Positions 31,750 to 46,253 of a DNA stretch of 64,000 nt are shown here, one piece after another. Where the stretch lies: positions 4,836,001-4,900,000 of the forward strand of contig JASJZC010000001.1 of the NCBI GenBank assembly GCA_037178855.1, in the 5' to 3' direction. The position numbers and the translations under genes are program-made. Each line of letters opens with the position of its first letter. Position 1 is the stretch's first letter. The DNA comes from Oscheius sp. JU75 (Eukaryota; Nematoda; Chromadorea; Rhabditida; Rhabditidae). The notes under the pieces are model-generated. The model made no database searches. It was not told where the DNA came from and saw nothing but the letters and a program-made list of their open reading frames with translations.

Positions 31750-33244
31750 TCATTTGGCTGCTTTTGCGATGGTATTTCTGAATAAGTCGTGACCGTTGAA
31801 ATAGCCGTAAACATGGCCGACTCCCTTCATCGTTTCCACCGTTACTCCGGGCCACACGTCTTGAAAAGTTGGTGCTCCATGCGAGCGAATGACGTAGGCA
31901 TCTTCTTCGGCTATGACGACATGACATCTGGTCGTATCCAGCGGAATCGGGTAGTTTTGAAGATTTGTGAACTCATCCATCAGGATTCGCATCATATTGT
32001 AGGCCAACGGCTTCCGATTCCGTTCCGCCATAGAATACTGCAATGTCATTCAGTTTAGAGAAGTCGCGAAACCTACCATCTCGTCGACCCAGTTGACATG
32101 GGGAATCTCTCGCAGCTTATTCAAAAAGTCTCTATCCTCGAGCTGCTTCTGAAGTATTTCGTAGTTGATCGACTGCGCTATGGCTCCTTCTGTGTACGGT
32201 GGTCCGGCAGTCGTCCAGGACAGAATTGGCACTATTCCAATGGGGACGACAGCGTTTGAACCGGCCAGCGCTGCCATGAATCCGCCCATGGAAATCTACA
32301 ACTTGTGTCGCTTAAAAAAGACGGAGAAAGACTAACTCCTGAGAAGACAATAGATTCATAGCCCTGTTTCCTAGCCCACGAGAGGATGTAGTTGCATTCC
32401 GACATCAGGGCAGCACCCATCACGAACAGGTCGGAGACGTTCATCAACGACGACCGGAACTGTTTTTTCGGCTTGCGGTTCGAGTAGAACGGATTCTGTA
32501 GCATTATTGAGGCCATTCCTTCTTGTTGCAGCAGTTTTGCCGCCAGAAACCATTCGCGTCTGCAAAAGAAGGATTAATATAATTCCATGGAAATGTCTCT
32601 CCGATAATCAAGGGAGTACGTCTGCCAAATTACATGCCATAAGTCCTCAGAAAAACGAGAAGTCTGAGAATTTATGAGTTTTGGACAGGCTGAGTTGTTG
32701 ATGAGACGGAATAAACCCGCGACATTGGCTTTGGCAGATAGCGAAGCTTGTGTTGCGAAATAAAGGACAGGACGAACCTCCAATAGCTGTGATCTCCTGT
32801 CCCAGACATATGAACGCAGAGAGCATTGCGCTCTTTCGCCGGAAATATTCCTTTCCATTTGGCCCATTTCAAGTCGTCTAGATGATCATTTTAAAGGGAT
32901 TTCGGACCTTGTTCACCTGGTAACTGATGAGGATAAACAACTCCGTGTGGGCTCAGAAATCGACCTTCCATTGTTTTCACACCATTTTTGACATTTTCCT
33001 AAAAATGTTCGTCATTACCAAAGGTTCAAAAAGCGACTCACGCTATCGATTATCATGGGAATGTTGAGCGATTCGTTCATCTCTACCACCTTCCTCTGCG
33101 ACATTATTTCTCTTCTGTGCTTGGCGAGCCTAAACCCTATTTTATGCGAAGAAATTCATCGAAAACTGACTCTTTTAGCGTCCTCGGGTGTCCCCAGCTG
33201 GTCGTGAACAGCTTACTTAGCAGAAGAGCCCTTCTGAAGAACAT
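31750..33244 (-). CDS. ABHD18-type alpha/beta hydrolase
   Basis: The stop is at 31750. The core has the nucleophile elbow G|ISMGGF (the glycine just before the splice), a nearby block SSLMNVSDLFVMGAAL, an acid residue in VIAEEDAYV and the His in GVGHVYG, in the order expected of a hydrolase. MFFRRALLLSKLFTTSWGHP resembles the N-terminus of ABHD18 (C4orf29). Several exons cover it (33104 onward MSQRKVVEMNESLN). The first junction, 33244 to 33104, is not certain; a model with acceptor CGCCAAG keeps frame. The likely first ATG (33244-33242) shares the CATG with the Maf start on the plus strand. Substrate is unknown. Confidence 0.78.
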
Positions 33245-34076
33245 GTCCAGCTGTTTCGGATCGCGAACTAGCGTCGCCACATTAGTGCTGGCCAGCAAAT
33301 CGCCGAATCGACTTAAACTCATGCGTCAAATCGTGAGTGATCTGAAAACTACTTATCAGGCGTGTTTATGTGACATTTTAGGGTGTAGAGCCGATAGTCC
33401 GCGTGTCGGACTTTGTGGAAAACCTGTCTAAAGAGCTCTCGCCGGAGGATTTTGTGATTGGAACTGCTATGGGAAAATTGCATGTGATAGTGGAACAGAT
33501 GAAGCAGAAAAATGTAAGGGAAGATGCTTCAAAGAACTAAGGGTTTCAGGAGTATTTTGATGCGATTATTGCATGTGATACTTCGATTGTTTTCGAGAAG
33601 GAAATTATTGGAAAGCCTCTGGACGCAGAGGATGCCGTCAAAACGCTGAAGAGGTTGGTTTAGATAAGTATAAAAGCAAAGAAAGAACACAGACTGCGAG
33701 GAAAGGAACATGAAGTCTACACCGGCGTCGCTATCGCTTATTCCGATGGCAGTGAGGAGACTTTTTCACAGAAAACGCTCGTGAAATTCGCTGACTACTC
33801 GGACGAGATAGTCGAACAGTATGTGGCCACCGGAGAGCCATTGTAGGTGAAATTTGAGGCGATAAGAGTATTGAAACCTACAGAAATAAGGCTGGCTCCT
33901 ACGGAATTCAAGATCTTGGTTCTGTGCTTGTCGAGAAGGTCGACGGATGCTTCTTTAACGTCGTCGGCCTGGTTAGTTTTGTGCTGAGAGAAAAAAGTAT
34001 TATATTACAGCCAATTGGACGAGTTTTCCGAGCTCTCACTGCAAAGGGCATCAACATCATTCCGACTGCTCAGTAA
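33243..34076 (+). CDS. Maf/ASMTL-type nucleotide pyrophosphatase
   Basis: Exon 1 33243-33332, exon 2 from 33382, stop at 34074-34076. Hallmarks: TLVLASKSPNRLKLMRQIGV, AIIACDTSIVFEKEIIGKP (the family D-T/S-x-V block), YTGVAIAY, and near the end AGSYGIQDLGSVLVEKVDG followed by FFNVVGLPIGRVF. Maf proteins hydrolyse modified or excess nucleoside triphosphates (dTTP/UTP). In animals the domain is fused in ASMTL. Here it stands alone, about 210 residues. The start shares its CATG with ABHD18 on the other strand. Confidence 0.88.
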
Positions 34077-34461
34077 AATTCCTTGCAGCGAAAGCCAAGT
34101 TTTGACACAAAACTGATCATTTTTAAACTTGTTTTTCGATTTTCAGAAGCAAAACGTTGCTAAATGAATGTGTTCACGTTTTATATAGTAGTACCAGCCG
34201 GCTGCGCCGTCTGTCGACGCCGCTGTAGAGTTTTTTTTAAAAGGTTTTTGGTTTGTGTCTAGAAAATTTGATTTCGCCATAAAATTTTAGCTACAGAGGC
34301 ATTAAGGAATACTGTGGAAGTTGTCAAATCGTCAAAAAATTCTAATTTCGCGCGGTACCGCCAGCAATGAGCGCGGAAGAACTTTTGAAAATGACACTCG
34401 GACATTTTTCATCTTTTTTCTTCGTGTTTTGCTCTTCGTTTATTGTTTTTTTAGCTGTATT

Positions 34462-34730
34462 ATGTTTTATTTAGAATGTGCATCGATCGAAGGATTGTTT
34501 CAAGCGGTTAGTTAGTCTCTATTGTAGTTCTTCTCCGACAAATTTCCGGTAACTCGAGATGAGGACATCCAGGATCCTACGCTTCGACTCCCCAGGACAA
34601 AACGCTGCTTCGAACAACAGAATGGTCTTTCTGTTAACATGCGGTTAGTTTTTAAATCCCCGTATTTCTTCTCCGCCACTTTTTCAGCGTTTTCTTCGGT
34701 TTGGAGTGGAAGTCTCTAGATACAGTGTAA
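34462..34730 (+). CDS. Small three-exon protein, 67 aa, inside the Helitron
   Basis: Exons 34462-34506, 34528-34643 and 34688-34730 join in frame with GT...TAG/CAG signals. The first intron is only 21 nt by these borders, so the first junction is doubtful. The product would start MFYLECASIEGLFQA, then FFSDKFPVTRDEDIQD and PTLRLPRTKRCFEQQ, ending VFFGLEWKSLDTV. Coding character (acidic and proline residues, in-frame end) is good, but no family is recognised. It runs opposite to the transposon genes, so it may be captured host sequence or an unrelated host gene if the element ends earlier. Confidence 0.4.
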
Positions 34731-34986
34731 ATTGTATCATTTCACAGGAAAAACACTCTGCACTCCTGTTGACTACACGGTCAGTGGAAACCGCCTCTAC
34801 CTCTGACAAAATTCCAGGTGCATAGTTTCAACGAAGGCCGCGGCAGTTAGAGGGAAAGAAGTGACTCGACATCAGAAGAGGATCTAACCCGCACGCAGCG
34901 GTGAACAACCGGATAGAATTCGATTAGAAGCTAAGTTTATTTTGGTACGGTTTCAGAAAAACAGACATAACAAAACACAGTAATCA

Positions 34987-37900
34987 CTACAGAACCCGCA
35001 AATCCACGACATTAGTAGTCCTAGTTTCTCCTCCATTGACTCTGATCTTCAATCCCCTCTTATTCTTGGCTCTTGATAGCGCAACGTACAGTTGTCCATG
35101 AGAGAAGACTTCCGTAGGAAGGAAGACTCCCACCTTCTCAAGAGATTGGCCCTGTGACTTGTTAATCGTCATGGCAAATGCCAATTTGACGGGAAACTGT
35201 CGTCTGATTAGGATAAACGATAGACCTAGAGCAGTTTTTCTTCAGAATTCTTCAATGTATCATACCCTTTCCTTTGGATGACTTGAGATCGATTCTTGGG
35301 ATAATTATTGACTGTCCTTTCCTACTGCCGTTGATAAATTTGCATTGAAGAGCATTTCTCCCAAAACCCTCGACTTGAAGCCTAGTCCCATTACACAATC
35401 CTCTCGCCACATTCAAATTACGAATGAGCATGACAATACAGCCAATTTTTAGCTCGAGCTTGTGAGGGGGTAGGCTAGAGGGAGTCAAAGAGTTGAGAAA
35501 CTCGGGAGACAACGCCCATTGATCTTGCGTATCTTCTTTTTCTACCGAATCGAAACTCAAGAAGACACTTTTTTGTCCTGAACTTTTCCTTTCGGGACGC
35601 TAGAAACTCTTTACCTGTCATTTTATTGAGAATTCGTAGGTTCATCTGGTCAACATTAACATTTTTGGGACAAAGGATCGCTCTTGCGTTCAAGTGATCT
35701 GGATCGTCGTAGATTCCTTCAAAAATCTCCTCTACCAAGTCTCCGGTGCTAAACGATATCTTTTCAAAGTTTCTATCCAAATCCTTACCTCAAGATTTCT
35801 CGCGGGATTTCTATTTTTCCCTCTTCGTTTTTCTCAATTTTGTCTTCGCCCACTTTTAGGAGAAACTCTTTGAATTCATTCGATTCGCTAGAGGCTCGCA
35901 TATTCTCGTGCAGTCTGAATCTGCTGAATTCCGAGAATAGAGGCGAATGCTTCATGCAGCAGGCGTATGCATCCAAAGAGAAGAGTTTGTTTGGGATGGG
36001 CAGCACCTACAAATCTCATGTCCTTGGGTAATATTGCAATTACCTGACGGAAATCGCCTCCCATTAGCACCGTTTTGCCACCAAATGGGATGCTGAGTTG
36101 ATTTGTGACGTCGCGAAGAACAGTATCGATGGTGTTCAGGACTTTGTCCGATAGCATGGAGCACTCGTCAATTATGAGAACGTCGAGATCTCTGAGAAGT
36201 CTTCCCTCCCTGGTATTTGGCTTCAGCGAGCTGGATTCGCAGTTTTGGGCAATGTTGAGCTTGAAAAATGAAGCAATCGTCCTGCCTTCGGGTAGTAGAT
36301 TAGCGGCGATTCCAGTCCACGCAGTACACATGACTGTCTTTCCCTCACCCCGCAATATGTTGAAAATCGTTTCGTAACAGAAGGTCTTTCCCGAGCCGCC
36401 TGGTCCATCGAGTAGCACCAACCGTTCCCGCCCAGACAGGACTGCGTCCACCTAAACTTAGAACGTATCCAAAGTCTTATGTAATCCTTACAGCTTCTTT
36501 CTGCTGCCTGTTATTTTCTACTTTGGCATACATTTCCTGCCCCATGGTTCCGTAATCCGGGGTGTCGTCTGCCATCGGTGCAGGCTGAGCATATCGTGTT
36601 TGGATGAACTGTTCCAGTACGATGTTGAGAGGACCACACATCTCCAAAATATCGTAGTATGCTAATGCTTCGGCATCAGCGGGTGTGCGTCCTCGATTAA
36701 CATAGTCTTCCGACATTTGGACCTTCCAATCTTCCCACATTTGGTTACCACATGAAGGCTGGTCGAACGCGAGAAGAGTTGCAAAAACACTTCGTAATGC
36801 AGGAGGCATTTTGAAGCGTGCTGCGTCAGCCATCGCCTCATTGAAATGATGCGGAGTTCGGATCAATCCGAGCTCTTTGGCTGCCTCTTCCGCTGTGTGG
36901 AACCTGGTTTCATTGACCGTGAACAGTTCTTCATAGCTTGTGGCTCCGGTTGTGTGCAATAGAAGTAGACGGATACAATAGCGTTCCTGCTGCTTTGGAC
37001 TAACCGAGTGGATCCTTCCAATGTTGTTGTTAACATGTCTCTTAGGGGCCCAGAATCTGTCCTTCTGCAAACCTAATATACTGATTTTGCTACCAAAAAA
37101 TACCTTATTGTAAGTGAAGTGCTCGGGAAACTGGTTGTAGGTGACAGTGCGGGGATCGACCGGTCCCAACTCGCGAAGACGTCCTTCTGCTTCGAGGTCC
37201 CTTGCCTTTTTGTTAAAGTCAAAATATGCGAGAAGAGAAGTCTTTATATTCTGCGCAGCCGCCTGTACCTCATTACCCGGTGCAAAAACAACAGAATGTT
37301 TTCCTTTTTCATGTACCTGAAGACACGGTTATAAATTCTCTGAGCTAACATACCACTAAGTCGATCACAGCGTTGGATCTTCCGTGAAGTTGGAATTCGA
37401 AGAGACGGTGATATCCTTCCGGGGCGCACAGATACCTAGCGTCGAGATGTTCAGCGACCTCATCTATTATTTCTCCGTTTGTTGCGCGCTGTTTCCGCTC
37501 AAGCTTGAGCTTTGCCTTGTCACTGCCTTTATAGGTGTACTTGTAAAGATATTTTACTCCCTCGATTTCTGCACAGGCTTGGACATTTATATGAGCGTCA
37601 TACTTCAGAAGAAGCAGAGAATTATATGGGACAACCCATTGATTGTTGTAGTACTGAAAACAAAATACTTTGTCTAGCTACAAAACAAACCTTTGGACGG
37701 TCTCTGCCACCTATCCTAGCAATTGTTCCGGTATCTCTTCTTTTGTAGACTGGGTATCCGTTGACATTCATATTGGTCCGATCTTGGAAGGCATATGGGA
37801 ACCTTTTTGAGCAACCTGTTCCATTCCAACACGGAGAGTTGACGCCGCAATCGCGGTGGATCATGTGGCGAGCAACTTTTTCAAAGAGCTCAGGTTCCCG

Positions 37901-40275
37901 GTCAAAGTCTGGCAGCTCAGCACGGATGTGTCGATCAATATCATCATCGGAACGGAATTTGTCGTCACTGTGAAGGGTGAAGAGAGCGTGAATGTGAGGC
38001 AAGCCCCGCTTCTGCCACTCCACGGTGAAAACAAAAGCGATGACCCTTCCGAACAGTCGTCCCTCCGTGATATCCTTCATCATTTCCTTTGACTTCATTC
38101 GGAAAACGCGCTCGACTAAGTCTGGACGATCAGAGGCTGTTTGTCCTGGGTACAGATTCTCCTGGATCTCGCGCCAATTCGGATTACAGGTGAACGTGAC
38201 AAATATATCGGGCTTTCCGTATCTGCTGGTAATCGTCATGGCATCCTATAAGTTTTTCTTCCCCAAAATACTGAATGACTTCACTTACCAAATAACAGTT
38301 CATCATATAGCGTGGACTGGACGTGAACGTTGCTGGAAGAAGGATTCGCGAACCACATTGACCTCCTGTGTCGGTGGCAATGAACTCTCGAAGGTCGGAG
38401 TAGTATTCCGATCGTAAGGTAGCCTGATGGTTTCGGATGAATTCCAGGTTGCACTGCTCCGTCTTTCCCCAAGATCCGCAAACGAACTGTTGAAGAAGTT
38501 TTCCTCCGTAGAGAATAGGATTGAAGGTATTCCGGATAGAGAGATAATAACAGTAATAGTCCTTCAGTGTCATTTTCTTCTGCTCAACAGCTCCATTTGC
38601 TTTTTTCACCTGCTTCTTTCTGTCCGCATGATATCCGAAGTCACCTCTGATGAAGAAGAAGGGGTAGGAGCATGGGTCGAGCATCTGAATCGAGATATTT
38701 TTCTGTAATCAAACTTGTCCAACCTTGTGAATTATTGGTACTTTTCGTAACCCTCCACCCCTTGCGTGAACTGTGTAGTTCTTTGGGGACGGAACCTCTC
38801 CGTTTTCTCCTACGTAAATCAGAGCTACTTCGGCAATTCGAGGTGTATTATATCTGCGAGGATCAGGAGTGTTGACGGACTGGAACACCAAGCGAACTCT
38901 GTCCATTTCCCTATGTTCTTGACGTGCCTTCTCTTCCTCTTCTTTATATACTTCTTGAAGAAGTTTGTAGCTGCGAGCGTATTCGTGGTTCTCTCTCATA
39001 TACCGGCTCAGAAAACGCATTAAATCGGGGTTACAGTCAGAATTGACAGGAAAAGCTATGCGGTGATCAGCTGCAGCTGTCTCGTCAATGAAGAATAGTT
39101 GCCCATAGGAAGGAGTTACATTACTGCCTATGGCTGGACCCGTATGGAAGCAAATTTCTCCATGAATTTTAAAGACGAAAGGACCTCTTCCGTGCATAGT
39201 TTGCAACTAAAAAGTGACTGATCTCACAACTTGGTTCCTCACCTTGCAATCCATCGAGGCAATGGAGAAAGCAGAGTTGAATTTCCTGATGTTTTTGATG
39301 AAATTTGCAGAGTAAGGATTCTGTCCGGTGAAAAGCTCAGCCAAAACTATTGGATACTGTTCAAATCGATCGAGAGTCACTGCGCCATTTCCACAACAGG
39401 GATTGTAAGTACCGTCAGCTTTTCGTGGATGTTCGTCCCGGAAGTACAAAGCGCCACAGTGAGAGCATTCGTCAGACAAAGTACCGAGATAATAGTCTGG
39501 AGGAACAACGTCAAGATTCAGATTACGTCGTGCGGCTAATCTTAAGGCAATTTTTTCACGGCGAACTGATTTTTGGGTAGCTCTTTCTTGTGGAGTTTGA
39601 CTGAAAAAGTGGCTTTTTGAGCAAATTTTCTAACAAACCTTTGATCTCTTTCTCTATGAGCTGATGTGTTCTGCCGCTGTATTTCTGCTCGACGGGGATC
39701 TGGGAGATTTGCTCTCTGCTCGCGGTGTGCTTCAGTATCTAGTTGTCTTATTTCGGCATGGACATTCTGTGGTAAGTTTTGCCGGATAATTTGACGTCCC
39801 AAAGTATTCCGCTCTCTTGTATTTTCACGAACATCATCTGATGTGTTCTTCCGACGAAAATGACGCAAATTGGAATTATGTGCCCGTTCCTCTGCAGCTT
39901 GTTTAGGAGTCATCATTGACAATAGTCTAGCTCTTCTATTTTGTTGCTGAATTCGCCTTTGTTCTCGTTTCCTTGCTTGTCTCTCCAGCTCCAAACTCGA
40001 CGTCCTCTCCTGTTCTTGATCAGCTTGTCCCTCCGGCAATTGTCTCGATAACTGTTCTACTCGTCGTTCCTCTTCTCGATCCAACCGGAAACACTCCTCC
40101 ACAAATTCCATGGGCTCTTCAGTTGTTCGGTGCACCGATGTATCCATTTCCTGGGATCTACTACCGAAAATATTTGAACAGAGTGCTGTCCTTACCTTTC
40201 TTCTTCAACAGGAGGCCTATTTCGATCCAAGTCGTCTTGATCCGGTCGCCTAAGACCGCTTTGCTGATGTCCCAT
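34987..40275 (-). CDS. Helitron RepHel protein (HUH Rep plus Pif1-type helicase)
   Basis: Start MGHQQSGLRRPDQDDLDRN. N-terminal part: Arg/Glu/Gln-rich, then CSHCGALYF...CCGNGAV, the Helitron zinc-finger-like block. The Rep domain has VEWQKRGLPHIHALFTL (HUH motif) and KYLYKYTYKGSDK (two catalytic tyrosines). The helicase has GPGGSGKT (Walker A), VLIIDECSML (Walker B), GGDFRQ|VLPI, and the C-terminal AFAMTINKSQGQSLEKV with YVALSRAK. It nicks, unwinds and rolls DNA during transposition. Short introns interrupt it, for example between 36473 and 36452; reading across each one restores the frame with no stop, so it looks functional. Confidence 0.88.
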
Positions 40276-40486
40276 AGTTAACAGTAAGTTTTTTTCTAGA
40301 TAAATTTCAGGGTTCACAAAGAAAACAGAATAAACAGGTAAACTTGCACGGAGAAAACGTAATAGTGCTTCGTGAAAGTGTTTGTTATAACAGTTCATTT
40401 TAGTTATCTACTGGGAAAATCAAAGGAATGATCCAGGTTATCAAGATTTCAAGACACTATTCCATGATGTTATAGGCAGCGCAAAT

Positions 40487-40965
40487 TTATTGAAGAGGAT
40501 TTCTAACGTCCTGATCCGAAGATGTCATTTCAGAAAGAGCGACAATTGTTTGGATTCCCTGAGATCCCATATCGACACTGATCAAGTCGAGAGGAAGATG
40601 GTCAAAGAGCAAATTGTCTTTATGATATAGATCCTGTTCCATTTCATTAATTTTTTGTTTTAGCATATTATTCTCACTTAAAAAGTATTTTAAACGTGAA
40701 TAAATTGCAAAACAAACCGTTTAACTTCCATGAAATCTCTATCCATTTTAGCAATTTCACCTCCCAGTTGTTGAAGAAGAATATCTCTCTGCCTGTTCGC
40801 GGTTTTCTGCTGTCTGATGCGCGTGGTCAGTCCGCCAATAAGATTTCCCGTCGACGTATCGCCCTTTAGTTTCAAATACTTAGCTTTTTTGCCTAGAAGC
40901 CCCAGGTCGACGGTGTTAATAGGGTCCTGCCCCACAGCACTACTAATTCTTTTATGAAGATTCAT
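40487..40965 (-). CDS. Helitron accessory ORF, coiled-coil protein
   Basis: Two exons (40965-40718, 40676-40487) join in frame to 145 residues, starting MNLHKRISSAVGQDPINTV. A basic stretch (LTTRIRQQKTANRQR) is followed by a long heptad-bearing coiled coil (EVKRENNMLKQKINEMEQDL). The order basic region then leucine-rich coil, with an EN..L in the coil, is faintly bZIP-like. It lies between the RepHel gene and the 5' end of the element, on the same strand, so it is likely an element-encoded protein. Function is unknown. Confidence 0.6.
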
Positions 40966-41785
40966 CGCAGTGTCTAAAAATTAATTAAAATTACGTACTG
41001 TGACCGTAAGTTTTCCTGCGGAGCCTTTACCTTTGGCTCTTACAAACCATACCCAAAGGTACGTAAAACAAAAATATTGACACTCGGATAGACCGAGGTC
41101 GATTTGGCCATAAATTATGGCTTGCGAATAAAAAATGGTGCCAAGTAGATTTTCTTGAGATTATATATCTGATCAGCGCGCCGAGACGGTACGGGAGATC
41201 CCCAGAGCAAGCCGGCAAATTTTGCTGCCTGAAGTCGCTTGTGCACCTTTTTTCTCAAGTTTTTTTTCTGTTTTCCTAATTTTTCTCGTTACTCTATAAC
41301 AAATTGCACATTCTCTTTCGTTTGCAACCGTCAAAAACGCCAAAAAGTCACGATAACATGGTGAAAATCGACGAACTTTGGAATTTTGGGTGCTGCGTAG
41401 ACATTTTCGTACAAACGCAAAAGGCTTCGGACGGACAGACGGAGACGGTTGCTCTTTATATAGTAGTAGAGATGCTTAGCGCATTCAAATTCCCGCCCAA
41501 ATCTAGTGCGGCTCTTTGAACAGGCCAATATCAAAAGGACAAGAACCAACCAAAATCACATTCTGACATGAATAAAATTTTATTTAGACTTTAGACCTTT
41601 TTTTCGAAGGATATGTTGGTCTAACCGGGGCGAGAAGTAAATAGTTATCCTAGGCTACGAAACGACTAGAACCAAAATCACAATTGAGGATAGGAAAAAC
41701 AATTGAAACATGTACAAGAAAACCATAACAAGATAGAGAATGAGAACAATTGAGGCAAGGGGAGAGAGGTGAGAGATTTGAGGTT

Positions 41786-46253
<4,468 letters not shown>

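Larger units (their letters stand above)
34181..41472 (-). mobile_element. Helitron (rolling-circle transposon), apparently intact
   Basis: The coding strand is minus. The 5' end reads TCTCTACTACTATATAAAG at 41472-41454, typical of Helitrons, with an A on the outer side, as expected for A|T insertion. The single-ORF RepHel gene (34987-40275) is intact across its introns. The 3' end is less sure. A GC-rich hairpin-like patch lies at 34204-34223 and a further palindrome CAGCCGGCTG just outside. The last bases TGGTACTAC are not a canonical CTRR, so the boundary at about 34181-34195 is a proposal. Inside are a coiled-coil ORF on the same strand and a small gene on the opposite strand. Confidence 0.75.

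Noticed and set aside
33102-33104. ATG at 33104 as the only ABHD18 start
   Set aside because: Would drop the MFFRRALLLSKLF block, which resembles the ABHD18 N-terminus; kept as an alternative rather than the main model.
34181-34223. Definite Helitron 3' end with CTRR
   Set aside because: A hairpin-like patch is present but the last bases are not canonical, so the end is given only as a proposal.
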